Shown: positions 9,391 through 19,500 of the stretch, piece after piece
Numbering within the stretch: position 1 is the first letter of the stretch
Layout of the letters: every line of letters starts with the position of its first letter
Assembly (NCBI RefSeq): GCF_000292345.1
Contig: NZ_ALOU01000093.1
Span: 1 to 64,000, forward strand
Length of the DNA: 64,000 nt
Direction: 5' to 3'
Origin: Cupriavidus sp. BIS7
Lineage (GTDB): Bacteria; Pseudomonadota; Gammaproteobacteria; Burkholderiales; Burkholderiaceae
Made by a program: the position numbers and the translations under genes
The notes under the pieces: generated by a model
Database searches by the model: none
Seen by the model: only the letters and a program-made list of their open reading frames with translations
What the model was told of the DNA's origin: nothing

Positions 9391-9420
9391 AAAAAGGGCA
9401 CCCGCGCGGGTGCCCTTTTT
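9391..9420. terminator. Bidirectional rho-independent terminator
   Basis: AAAAAGGGCACCC, a GCGC loop, then GGGTGCCCTTTTT. The stem is perfect and has A- and T-runs on both sides, so it can stop copZ transcription from the left and the ompW-like gene from the right. Confidence 0.95.
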
Positions 9421-9456
9421 TACGCTCAGGCCGATAAGGCTCGGAAGCTCAGAAGC

Positions 9457-10182
9457 TTAGAAGCGGTAGCCGACGTTCAGGTACGTCACGACCGGATCGA
9501 TCTTGATCTTGGTGTGCGACTGAACCAGCGCGCCGTTAGCCAGCGTCGTCGTGAAGCTGGCCGTGGTGGTGACCGGCACATACGACACCGAGAAGCCGAC
9601 GAACCAGTTGTCGGTCACGGCGTAGTTGGCACCGGCGGTGAACACCGGGTTCCAGGACGACTTGGCGCTCGCGGACATGTGCGAACCCGGGCCGAATTCG
9701 CCTTGCACGAACGACTGGTTGGTCACCGTCTCACTCGTGAACCACGTGTAGTTCACGCCGAGGCCCAGGAACGGGCGGAACTTGGTCTTGGCGTCGAAGA
9801 AGTGCCACTTGGCCACGATGGCCGGGCTCCACTGGCGCACTTCGCCCAGCTTGCCGTACTTCTCGTAGCCGCGGTCACCGCTCACGTTGTGCTTCGGCGG
9901 CACCCCAAACACGAATTCCCCCGAGATGTTGTCGGTGAAATAGTGGGCGAAGGTCAGGCCGAGCGTATCGGCCGAATCGATCGTCGCGCCCGTATTCGGC
10001 TTCTGCGCGCCAACCGGGAAGCCGCCGATCGAATCAATCGTCAAAAATTCAGAGTGGCCCGTCGGCATGATGCGCATCCAGCCGAAACTGACCATATTGC
10101 TGCCCGCGGATTGTGCCTGTGCAACACCAGCGAGTGCCATGGCGGCGCCTGCCACCAGCATCTTCTTATAGATCGTTTTCAT
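9457..10182 (-). CDS. ompW: OmpW-family outer membrane protein
   Basis: A 241-residue small beta-barrel porin. It has a signal peptide (MKTIYKKMLVAGAAMALAGV, cut near AQAQ) and the OmpW hallmarks: FGVPPKHNVSG, WSPAIVAKWHFFD, FRPFLGLGVNYTWF, and a terminal strand VVTYLNVGYRF ending in phenylalanine. OmpW proteins pass small hydrophobic molecules across the outer membrane. The start at 10182 is preceded by AAGAGGAACG. It is a single gene ended by the shared terminator at 9391-9420. Confidence 0.93.
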   Translation of the reverse strand: MKTIYKKMLVAGAAMALAGVAQAQSAGSNMVSFGWMRIMPTGHSEFLTIDSIGGFPVGAQKPNTGATIDSADTLGLTFAHYFTDNISGEFVFGVPPKHNVSGDRGYEKYGKLGEVRQWSPAIVAKWHFFDAKTKFRPFLGLGVNYTWFTSETVTNQSFVQGEFGPGSHMSASAKSSWNPVFTAGANYAVTDNWFVGFSVSYVPVTTTASFTTTLANGALVQSHTKIKIDPVVTYLNVGYRF

Positions 10183-10470
10183 CGTTCCTCTTACTCCGTC
10201 CTTTGTTTCACATCGCACTGCAAGGCACGCATTATCCTGCGCACCGCATGCGGGCTGTTTCAAACCAGATACCGGACGGTAGAAGAATTGCCCTAAAGGC
10301 AGGGTTAACCCAAAAAGAGAGCAGCAATTTTCCGATTTACGCCCGCAAAACGACGCATACGCGCAACGATTCAGTTTCAGATATGAAAGACCCCGGGTAC
10401 TGAGTGGTCTTCCTGCTGCACATGGCCCCGCTCAAACATGCGTTTGGATGCATCGGAAACATCCGACACA

Positions 10471-11520
10471 TCACTTCTGGCTGGCGAGTACGCAGGCGGC
10501 AAGGTCCCAGAGCGCGTAGCCCACGCTCTTGAACACCAGCGGGCTGCCGGTACGGGCACGCAGCGTGTCGGCCTCCAGGATCGCGGTTTCGAATGGCTGC
10601 ACGGTTTGCCAGTCGATACCGGCCTGCAGCAGGTCTCCGGCTTCGTCCTCGATACCGAACAGGGTGTCCGCAAGCAGGCGGCCACTGGCCGAAGCCGCGT
10701 GACAAAGCTGCGGCGGCAATTCGCACATCTCGGGCCGGAACGCGCCCACGGCGGCAATGAAGTGCCGATCGGTCCACAGGCCGCTATCGAGATCGGGCAG
10801 CACCGGCGTACGACTGGAAGTCACCGTCACCACCATCGACACATGTGGCAGCACCTGCGCCACGTCGTCGATCACAGTAGCCGCCACGCCCAGTTGCGCG
10901 GCGTGCGCGGCAAGCGCCTCTGCCTTGTCGCGCGTGCGCGAGTGCAGCCAGACCTTGCGCACGGGCAGGCCGGCCACGAATGCTTCCAGGTGGGTTTGCG
11001 CCTGCACGCCCGCGCCCACGATCAGCAGTTCGCCATCGGGCACCGGTGCGAACGACTGCGCGGCAAGCAGGGACACGGCAGCGGTGCGGCGGCCCGTCAC
11101 GGTCGGGCCATCGAGCAGCGCGATCCGCTCGCCCGTGTGTGCATTTGCGACGACCACCTCGCCAAGGATATTGGGCAGGCCGCGCCGGGGATTGTCGGGG
11201 TGCACCGTGATGTTCTTGGTCATCACGATGTCGCTGTTGCGCGCGGGCATGACCAGCAGCGTGCCCTGCCCGCGTTCGGCATCGCCCACCGGCAGCGCGA
11301 TGCGCGGCGGGGCCATCGCCGTACCGTTACGCAACTCCGAGAGCATCGCCGCGATGGCCTGGGCGAGTTCCGGATAAGGCAGGCGTGCCGCCGTGGCGGC
11401 GGCATCGAGGAGAGCAAGTGAAGCGGAAGCGGCGGTCATCGGCAACGCAGGCGGGGTGTCGGTGAAGCCGACATTGTCGCCCAGACCGTTACCTATACCG
11501 TCACCTATACCGTCACCCAT
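10471..11520 (-). CDS. Ornithine cyclodeaminase/mu-crystallin family protein
   Basis: A 349-residue NAD(P)-dependent enzyme of the OCD/mu-crystallin family. The Rossmann motif is LLIVGAGVQAQTHLEAF (about residues 140-155), and the upstream MVMPARN...ITVHPDNPRRGLP region and VTVTSSRTPVLP are family features. Members include ornithine cyclodeaminase, alanine dehydrogenase and pyrroline-2-carboxylate reductase; the substrate cannot be told here. The first 15 residues are a Gly-Asp repeat (MGDGIGDGIGNGLGDN) coded by a 12-bp tandem repeat. I keep this start because GAAGAGG lies seven bases upstream; an internal ATG 27 codons in has no good site. Upstream, 10183-10470 holds nothing recognisable. 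Confidence 0.8.
   Translation of the reverse strand: MGDGIGDGIGNGLGDNVGFTDTPPALPMTAASASLALLDAAATAARLPYPELAQAIAAMLSELRNGTAMAPPRIALPVGDAERGQGTLLVMPARNSDIVMTKNITVHPDNPRRGLPNILGEVVVANAHTGERIALLDGPTVTGRRTAAVSLLAAQSFAPVPDGELLIVGAGVQAQTHLEAFVAGLPVRKVWLHSRTRDKAEALAAHAAQLGVAATVIDDVAQVLPHVSMVVTVTSSRTPVLPDLDSGLWTDRHFIAAVGAFRPEMCELPPQLCHAASASGRLLADTLFGIEDEAGDLLQAGIDWQTVQPFETAILEADTLRARTGSPLVFKSVGYALWDLAACVLASQK
11473..11517 (-). repeat. 12-bp tandem repeat in the 5' end of the OCD-like gene
   Basis: Read on minus, GGTGACGGTATA occurs twice, followed by GGTAACGGTCTG and the diverged GGCGACAATGTC. It codes for the GDGI-GDGI-GNGL-GDNV start of the protein. Confidence 0.85.
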
Positions 11521-11551
11521 ATCGCCGCCTCTTCCGCGATGCCCTGCCCGT

Positions 11552-12565
<1,014 letters not shown>

Positions 12566-12675
12566 CTGAAGGCTCCTGAGAAACGGAAGTGGAAGACGGC
12601 CGGCAGTGCCAGCCGGACGAGCGCCAGTATCGCCAGCCGGCGCACCGGGATATAGCGTGCTACGCTGCATGCATC

Positions 12676-13605
12676 ATGAAGCCAGACTTCACAATCGACG
12701 CTGATTCCCTGCCCGCGCTGGCCGCGTTCATCCGCGTGGCGCGCCTGGGCAGCTTCACCGCTGCCGCCGGTGCGCTGGCCGTCAGTCCCTCTGCCGTATC
12801 GCAGACGATCCGTCATCTTGAGGACCGGCTCGGCGTGCGGCTGCTGCAGCGAACCACGCGACGCGTCGGGCTGACGGAAGCCGGGGCCGCATTGCTGGCC
12901 CGCGTGGAACCCGCGCTGGCGGAAATCCATGCCGCCGCCGACGACGTCCGGCAGCAGCGGGACCAACCTGTCGGCACGCTGCGCCTGACGAGTTCCCACT
13001 CCGCCGTGGTCATTGCGCTGCGCCCGATCCTGACCGACTTCATGCGGGCCTACCCGTCGATCTGCGTCGATCTGGTCACTGACGAGCGCTTCATCGACCT
13101 GATTGCCGAAGGCTTCGACGCAGGCCTGCGGCTGGGGGAGGCGCTGCAGCAGGACATGGTGGCGATCCCGGTGACGGGACCAATGCGCATGGTGGTTGCC
13201 GCATCGCCCGACTACCTGGCCCGCAACGGTACTCCGCAAACGCCCCAGGAACTGCATCGGCATGCGTGCCTCCAGTACCGGTTCGGCCCGCTGGGATCGG
13301 TCTATCGCTGGGAGTTCGCACGCGGCGGCCGGCCGTTCACCGTCGATACGCACGCCGCACTGATCGCGAACGACAAGTCGATGCTGCATCAGGCCGCGCT
13401 GGCCGGGCTGGGGCTCATCTACGAATTTCCACAGCATGTTGCCGACGCACTCGCATCGGGCGCACTGGTCACCGTGCTGGAGGACTGGACGCCACCGTTC
13501 TCGGGCTTCTATCTCTACTATCCGAGCCGCGCGCTGATGCCGCCGAAGCTGCGCGTGTTTGTCGACTTCCTGAAGACACGCGGGACGGCACACGGGCTGC
13601 CCTGA
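12676..13605 (+). CDS. LysR-family transcriptional regulator
   Basis: A 309-residue LysR regulator. The helix-turn-helix spans about residues 11-70 (LAAFIRVARLGSFTAAAGAL, then VSPSAVSQTIRHLEDRLGVRL) and the effector-binding domain follows from about 95. It is transcribed away from the aldo/keto reductase gene with 110 bases between the two starts, which is where its binding site should lie. It belongs to the CrgA-like group by its C-terminal half (PVGTLRLTSSH, LNPFSGFY-type ending). The ATG at 12676 fits the family start. Confidence 0.92.
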   Translation: MKPDFTIDADSLPALAAFIRVARLGSFTAAAGALAVSPSAVSQTIRHLEDRLGVRLLQRTTRRVGLTEAGAALLARVEPALAEIHAAADDVRQQRDQPVGTLRLTSSHSAVVIALRPILTDFMRAYPSICVDLVTDERFIDLIAEGFDAGLRLGEALQQDMVAIPVTGPMRMVVAASPDYLARNGTPQTPQELHRHACLQYRFGPLGSVYRWEFARGGRPFTVDTHAALIANDKSMLHQAALAGLGLIYEFPQHVADALASGALVTVLEDWTPPFSGFYLYYPSRALMPPKLRVFVDFLKTRGTAHGLP

Positions 13606-13608
13606 CCC

Positions 13609-15831
13609 CTACCGGCGCAGCGAAGCCTTCTGCGAACCCACAGCGCGCACACCCGCGCCGCGTACCTCGATGCCGATCTCGTGCACCACCTTGCCTGCGG
13701 CATCGACCAGTTGCACGCGATGCCGTCCCGGCCACGGCAGCCAGGCCACCTGCCCGCCCTTGCCGAGTGGCTTGCCGTCCATGCGCCACGTCACGGCGTG
13801 CGCAGTCTGTCCGGTCAGCCCATCGGCCTGAAACCAGACGCGCTGCGCAGCCGGGGGAATATCGGGATCGAGCGCGAAGATCGTGCCGTTAGCCGGGCTG
13901 GCGATTGCCGGCACGCCACTGCCCTGCCCCGCCGTGCCCACGCTGACATGCCGCATGACGGTGCCGCTCAGGAACACCTCCTGCCGAGCCGGTTCGAGAT
14001 CGTTATCGAACGTCAACGCCACACGCTCCACGCCGGGCGGCATCGCCGGTGCACCGCTTGGCGTGGTGCGATGCAGTGCTTCCATGACCTCGTGCCACAC
14101 CGGCGCTGCGCCCGACACTCCCGACACATCATGCATGCTCGCGCCGCTGGCATTGCCCACCCACACGCCGACCGTGTAACGCTGCGACCAGCCAACACAC
14201 CAGTTGTCGCGCATGTCCTTGCTGGTGCCGGTCTTCACCGCCGTCCAGAAGCGCGTGGTCAGCGGACTGTCGAGCCCGAACGTGCGGGCGCGAGCGTGCC
14301 GGTCGGACAGCACGTCACCGATCACGTAGGCCGATGCCGGCGTCATCACGCTCAATGTCGATGCCTGCTTCGAACCCACCGGCGCACCCGGCGTCATCCG
14401 CGAAGGACCGTACGTGCCCTGGTTGGCGAAGCTGCGATACGCATTGGTCAGCGACAGCAGCGACACATCGGCGCTGCCCAGCGCGAGGCTGTACCCGTAG
14501 TAGTCACCTGATTGCGTCAGCGGCAGACCAAGCGCAACCAGACGCTGGTGAAAGCGATGCGGCGTGACCATCACCAGTGTGCGCACGGCCGGCACGTTCA
14601 GCGACGAACCCAGTGCTGCGCGCAGCGTGACCCAGCCTGCGTAGCGGTGATCGTAGTTCTGCGGAATGTAGAGGCCGCCGCCGGTTGGCAGATTGACGGG
14701 CCGATCGTCGAGCAGCGACGCCGCCGTCAGCCTTCGTTCCTCGATCGCCTCGGCATACAGGAATGGCTTCAACGTCGAGCCGGCCTGCCGCAGCGCGGCT
14801 GCGTGATCGACCTGGGCCGCCGCCGACAGCACGCCCGACGACCCGACATAGGCCAGTACATCGCCGCTGGCGTTGTCGATCACCACCACCGCGCCGTCTT
14901 CAACGTTACGCCCGGCCAGCTCGCGCAGATGGCGGTCGAGGCTGCTCATCGCCACGCGCTGCAGTTCGGCATCGAGCGTGGAGACAATGCGCGGCGGCAG
15001 CGGCTTGCCAGACTCGCGCGCCTGCGCGATGACGATGCGCGCCAGATGCGGCGCGAGGTTTGCGCTGCGCGCTGCGGATGGCCCCGGCACGCTCGCGGTC
15101 CTGGCCAGCACCAGCGTCGTGAAGCCGTCGAGCCCATCGCACTCGCGCGGCTGCTGCATGTCGCGCAGGATGCCGCATGCGCGCTTCGACACTTGCGCAG
15201 CCGTGGCATTGGGTGCGCGCACAAGCGCCACCGCCACTGCCGACTCACGCGCATCGAGACCGCTCGGCACCTTGCCGAACAGCGTCTGCGACATTGCCGA
15301 CAGTCCAACGAGTTCGCCGCGGAACGGCACAAGGTTCAGGTACGCCTCAAGGATCTGGTCCTTGCTCCAGCCTCTCTCCAGCGACGTCGCGCTGACGGCC
15401 TGCCCCACTTTCTGGCCCAGGCTGCGGCCACGGCCCGCGCGCAGGTCTTCGTCGAGCAACCCGGCCAGCTGCATGGTCAGCGTGGACGCACCGCGCGTGC
15501 GCGTGTTCCACAGATTGGCCCACGCCGCCGCAGCCACGCCCTGCCAGTCGACCCCGCTGTGCGCATAGAAGCGCCTGTCCTCCGACAGCACGATGGCGGT
15601 ACGCAGCGCTGGCGATGTGTCGGTCAGCGCTACCCAGTCGCCGCGCCGTGCGCGGAAATCGTCGCGCACACGCGCCACGGTTTCGCCATGACGATCGACA
15701 ACCGCGATATCGGCACTGCGCCAGTTGTCGCGTACCTCGCGAAACGTCGGCACGGCGTGCGCGGCCCCTGCAACCAGCAGCAGCGCCGCCGTGGCGATCG
15801 CCATGGTGACCGAGACAGGGAATCGCTTCAT
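13609..15831 (-). CDS. pbpC: Penicillin-binding protein 1C
   Basis: A 740-residue bifunctional peptidoglycan synthase anchored by an N-terminal signal/membrane segment. The glycosyltransferase domain shows SEDRRFYAHSGVD and RGASTLTMQLAGLL. The transpeptidase domain has the SxxK nucleophile in GSTLKPFLYAEAI, SLTN as the second motif, and KTGTSKDMRDNWCVG. A C-terminal PBP1C domain (about 640-740) ends the protein. The in-frame TTG six bases upstream is less likely than the ATG at 15831, which follows GGAG by six bases. In Escherichia coli pbpC also follows the alpha-2-macroglobulin gene yfhM; here a YhhN gene sits between. Confidence 0.94.
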   Translation of the reverse strand: MKRFPVSVTMAIATAALLLVAGAAHAVPTFREVRDNWRSADIAVVDRHGETVARVRDDFRARRGDWVALTDTSPALRTAIVLSEDRRFYAHSGVDWQGVAAAAWANLWNTRTRGASTLTMQLAGLLDEDLRAGRGRSLGQKVGQAVSATSLERGWSKDQILEAYLNLVPFRGELVGLSAMSQTLFGKVPSGLDARESAVAVALVRAPNATAAQVSKRACGILRDMQQPRECDGLDGFTTLVLARTASVPGPSAARSANLAPHLARIVIAQARESGKPLPPRIVSTLDAELQRVAMSSLDRHLRELAGRNVEDGAVVVIDNASGDVLAYVGSSGVLSAAAQVDHAAALRQAGSTLKPFLYAEAIEERRLTAASLLDDRPVNLPTGGGLYIPQNYDHRYAGWVTLRAALGSSLNVPAVRTLVMVTPHRFHQRLVALGLPLTQSGDYYGYSLALGSADVSLLSLTNAYRSFANQGTYGPSRMTPGAPVGSKQASTLSVMTPASAYVIGDVLSDRHARARTFGLDSPLTTRFWTAVKTGTSKDMRDNWCVGWSQRYTVGVWVGNASGASMHDVSGVSGAAPVWHEVMEALHRTTPSGAPAMPPGVERVALTFDNDLEPARQEVFLSGTVMRHVSVGTAGQGSGVPAIASPANGTIFALDPDIPPAAQRVWFQADGLTGQTAHAVTWRMDGKPLGKGGQVAWLPWPGRHRVQLVDAAGKVVHEIGIEVRGAGVRAVGSQKASLRR

Positions 15832-15847
15832 CACCAACTCCAGCCGC

Positions 15848-16549
15848 TCACACGTCGCGCTGCGTCACGACGCCAGCCACGATCAGCACCTGTGCAATCG
15901 CATAGGTCCACCAGATGCCGAGCTGGTACGTGTCGAACGGTGACAGGAATCTGGCCATGCCGATCATCGCGTCCGATGACACGAAGAACAACGCGCCCAG
16001 CGCTGTCAGCGGCGTAGGCACCACCGCCAGCAGCGCCGCGCAGGCCATGGCCGCCAGCACGCAGATGTAGGCGGTGACCGGCCACATCATCTCGCCAAGG
16101 TTGGGCCAGAAGCGCCCGAGCAGCGCACCTGCCGCACCGATGACGAGTCCGCAGCCGATCAGCCGATGCGGCCGCAGGTCGCCGAACAACGGCACGAACA
16201 GGCGCAGGTAGGCCAGATGCGCCATAAGGAACGCAGCCAGTCCGCCAATGAAAGAGATCTTCAGGACCGGCAGCGCCAGCAACAGGTCACCGATCCCCGA
16301 AAAGACCAGCGCGGTGACCAGCCAGCGCCGCTCGGAAAACGGGCGATGAAACCACGCCGCACGCGCAAGCATGATGGCCATCGCGATTTTCCAGAGCGGC
16401 TGATACGCGATCTGGCCCGTCAATGGCGTGCCGGGGGGCAGGTCCATCGACAACTGGATCAGCATGACGCCGTAGGTAACGCCGGCCAGCACACCGGCGA
16501 TCCACCATTCGCGCACACGTGGGGGCATCCGCATGGCGATCCAGCTCAC
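15848..16549 (-). CDS. YhhN-family membrane protein (lysoplasmalogenase-like)
   Basis: A 233-residue multi-helix membrane protein of the YhhN/TMEM86 family, whose animal members cleave the vinyl-ether bond of lysoplasmalogens. Family motifs are LVFSGIGDLLLAL, FLMAHLAYLRLF and FFVSSDAMIGMARF. The start is taken as GTG because it overlaps the A2M stop as GTGA and follows GGGAG by seven bases; an ATG 15 bases further in is the alternative. Plasmalogens are not expected in this aerobic group, so the bacterial substrate may be another ether or lyso-lipid. Its place between A2M and PBP1C suggests an envelope role. Confidence 0.85.
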   Translation of the reverse strand: MSWIAMRMPPRVREWWIAGVLAGVTYGVMLIQLSMDLPPGTPLTGQIAYQPLWKIAMAIMLARAAWFHRPFSERRWLVTALVFSGIGDLLLALPVLKISFIGGLAAFLMAHLAYLRLFVPLFGDLRPHRLIGCGLVIGAAGALLGRFWPNLGEMMWPVTAYICVLAAMACAALLAVVPTPLTALGALFFVSSDAMIGMARFLSPFDTYQLGIWWTYAIAQVLIVAGVVTQRDV

Positions 16550-19500
16550 GGCCGTGCTCCCACGGTCAGCTTCGCGTTCGGCGTCTCGCCGAATACGTCG
16601 GGCGCGTACATCGCCTCCACGCGCGTTGGCGGTAGCGAGAACTCGCCGGCGTTGTTCAGCCGCACCGTGTACTCGACCGAGAGCGCGCCCTTCGGCACAT
16701 AACCGAAATACTCGCGATAGGCCGCCGGCGTGCGTTCCGTGAACGCCGACCACGTCTTTTTCTCGTCCCGTGTGGCGATCTCGGAGTCGCGGCCCAAACC
16801 GCTGCCGAGAATCGTCGCGCCGGTTGGCACAGGGTCGCTGACCACCACCCACGTCATGTCGGCCTGCGCATCGATATCGAGCCTGACGCGATACGTGTCG
16901 CCACGCGACCACTTTCCGGCAACCGCCTGCTCCACCGGCGTCACCGTGCGGCGTACGCGATAGCCCGCAGTCACAGGCTCACTGAGCGGCACAGCAGCCA
17001 GCGCGCGCACGGTGGCCCACGGCCGCCCCGAGCCCTGCTGCTCGACATGCAGCGTGGCAGGTGCCGCCGATGCCGCCGGCCATGGCAGATCCACCGTGCC
17101 GCTGGCCACACCGTCCTTCTGCGTGGCCTTGGACCAATCGAACGTGCGCGAGGCATCGGCCAGCGCGACTCGCGCACTACCTGCCACCGGCGTCTTCTCG
17201 TACACCTGCGCATAGCGCTGGACGGCCAGCACGCCCCATGCGTTGGCCGTGGTGGTCATCCACGCGCCGCGCGTCTGGCGGCCGAGCAAACCGGTCACCA
17301 GTTGCGGCACGTCGTCCTTCCATCCTGGCAATTCCGTGGCCAGCGCCAGCAGCTTTGCCGCATTGACGTCGCCGCCGGACATCAGCCACCACCAGTAGTC
17401 CGTGCGTTCGGTCGAGAACACCAGCCGCGTGCCTTGCACCGTCAGCCGGCTACGCAGCAATTGCGTGGCCTCGGTCATGCGCTTGTCGCGCTGCGGGATG
17501 TCCTGCACGCGCGACAGGATGCCGAGCCAGTCGATCAGCGCCGACGTCGGCCATTGCTCGGGCAGGATCTGGATCGAGCCAAGCATGCGCGCCTGCGCAT
17601 GGCCGGTGCGCGACAGCGCGTCGAGCGCGGCAAGCTTGCGCACGTCGAGGTCCATCGTTGCCGATGACGGTGCCCAGCGCGGCGGCGTGATGCGGCCCTC
17701 GACGAACGCGGTGAGCCCGCGCTCCATCTGCTCGCGCAGCGTATCGGGTATGCGCATCGGCAAACCTGCACGCGTGGCCTCGTCGGAGATCGACAACAGA
17801 TAGGCCGTCAGCACTTCGCTGCCATAACTGCCGTCGCTGCGCAGCGGGAAGTAAGAGGCCAGCCCGTTGCCGTCGAGGTACGAAGGCAGTTGCGCCATCA
17901 GCGCGTCCCATGCCGCCGCATCGCCAAGACCAAGCGCCTTGGACGAACGCTGCTCCAGGCAACTAAACGGGTAGTTGCGGAACCACTCGCGCACGCCGGG
18001 CATACCGCCAGCCAGCGACGACTGCAGCGACACCTGCATGCCGCCACGCAGCCTGCCCTTGGGATCGGCCAGCGCACCTTCGGGAGCCTGTACAGGTATC
18101 GACATGTTGGGCGTCAACTGCGCGAGCGCCGCCTGCTGCACGGTGACCGGCACGGCGGGCACGATCTGCTGCGAGACCTTGAGCTTGTCGGTGGCGTTGC
18201 CCGTGCCCTTCTCCGTGGCCGCAACTTCCCACATGATCGTGCCGCTGCGGCTGAATGCCAGCAGGCCCGGCGCCGTGACATCCCAGCCGATCTCGCGCGC
18301 TTCGCCGGCCGGAATCTGCACGGTCTGCGCGGGCAGCGTCTGGGCGTCAACGAGCGTCGCGCGGGCCGTTGCTTCCACGGTCATCGCGCGTTGCGTGGTA
18401 TTGCGCAGCGTGAACATCGCGCGGTACTTGTCATCCTCGCGTACCAGCAGCGGCAGGCCAGCGATCATCTGCAGGTCCTGCGTCGCGGCGATCGTCGCGC
18501 TGCCGCTGCCAAAGCGGCCCACACCGAGATCGGCCACGGCGACAATGCGGAAGCTCGTCAGCGAGTCATTGAGCGGCACGTCGAGCGTTGCCTTGCCATC
18601 TGCATCAAGCTGCACGCGCGGGTTCCACAGCAGCAGCGTGTCGAACAGTTCGCGCGTCGGGCTCTTGCCGCCACCGCCGCCCGCGGGCACCGCCTTGCGG
18701 CCATAGTGACGGCGGCCAATGATCTCCATCTGCGCGGTCGAGGTTTCCACGCCATAGCTGCGCCGCTGCACCATCGCGTCAAGCACGTTCCAGCTCGTGT
18801 TCGGCATCAGTTCAAGCAGCGCCTGATCCACGGCGGCCAGCGCCACTTCACCGTTAGCGGCAGGCTTGCCGTCGGGCAGCTTTACCTGCACCACCACGCG
18901 CGCCTTGCCGCGCACGGGATAGGTGGCCTTGTCCGGCGTTACCGTGACGTCGAGCCGGTGCGCCTCGTTGCCGACGCGGATCTCCGCCAGGCCAAGCCGG
19001 AATGCCGGCTTCGACAGATCGACCAGCGGCGACGGCGCCACGTACTCCTTGCCCTCGCTGCGGAACGCGTGCCACCAGTCCAGCGGCTGGCGCCAGCCCC
19101 ACGTGAAGAACGAATACCACGGCACTTCGCGCAGGCGCCCACGAATGCTGAGCACAGAGACGTAGACGTTCGGGCCCCACTCTGGCTTGACCTTGAGCTT
19201 GATGGTCGGGTCGGTACCGTTCAGTTCGATCACTTCGGTGTCGAGGATGCCTTCGCGCTCGATGGCGACCAACGCTGTCGCACGGCGGAACGGCATGCGC
19301 ACCTGGAACACTGCCGTGTCGCCCGGCGCGTAGGCCTTCTTCTCGGGCAGCACGTCCATGCGGTCGTGGTTCTCGCCGCCGAACCAGAGTTCACCCTGAC
19401 GCGTGACCCATACGGTCGTCGCCGCCTGCGCGACGCGGCCATCGCCATCGCGTGCATTGGCAACCAGTTCCACTTCGCCCGCCTGCGACAGCGCGACTTC

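Noticed and set aside
14512-16017. A 501-codon open frame opposite pbpC and yhhN
   Set aside because: It spans two genes of clear family on the other strand and has no recognisable domain.
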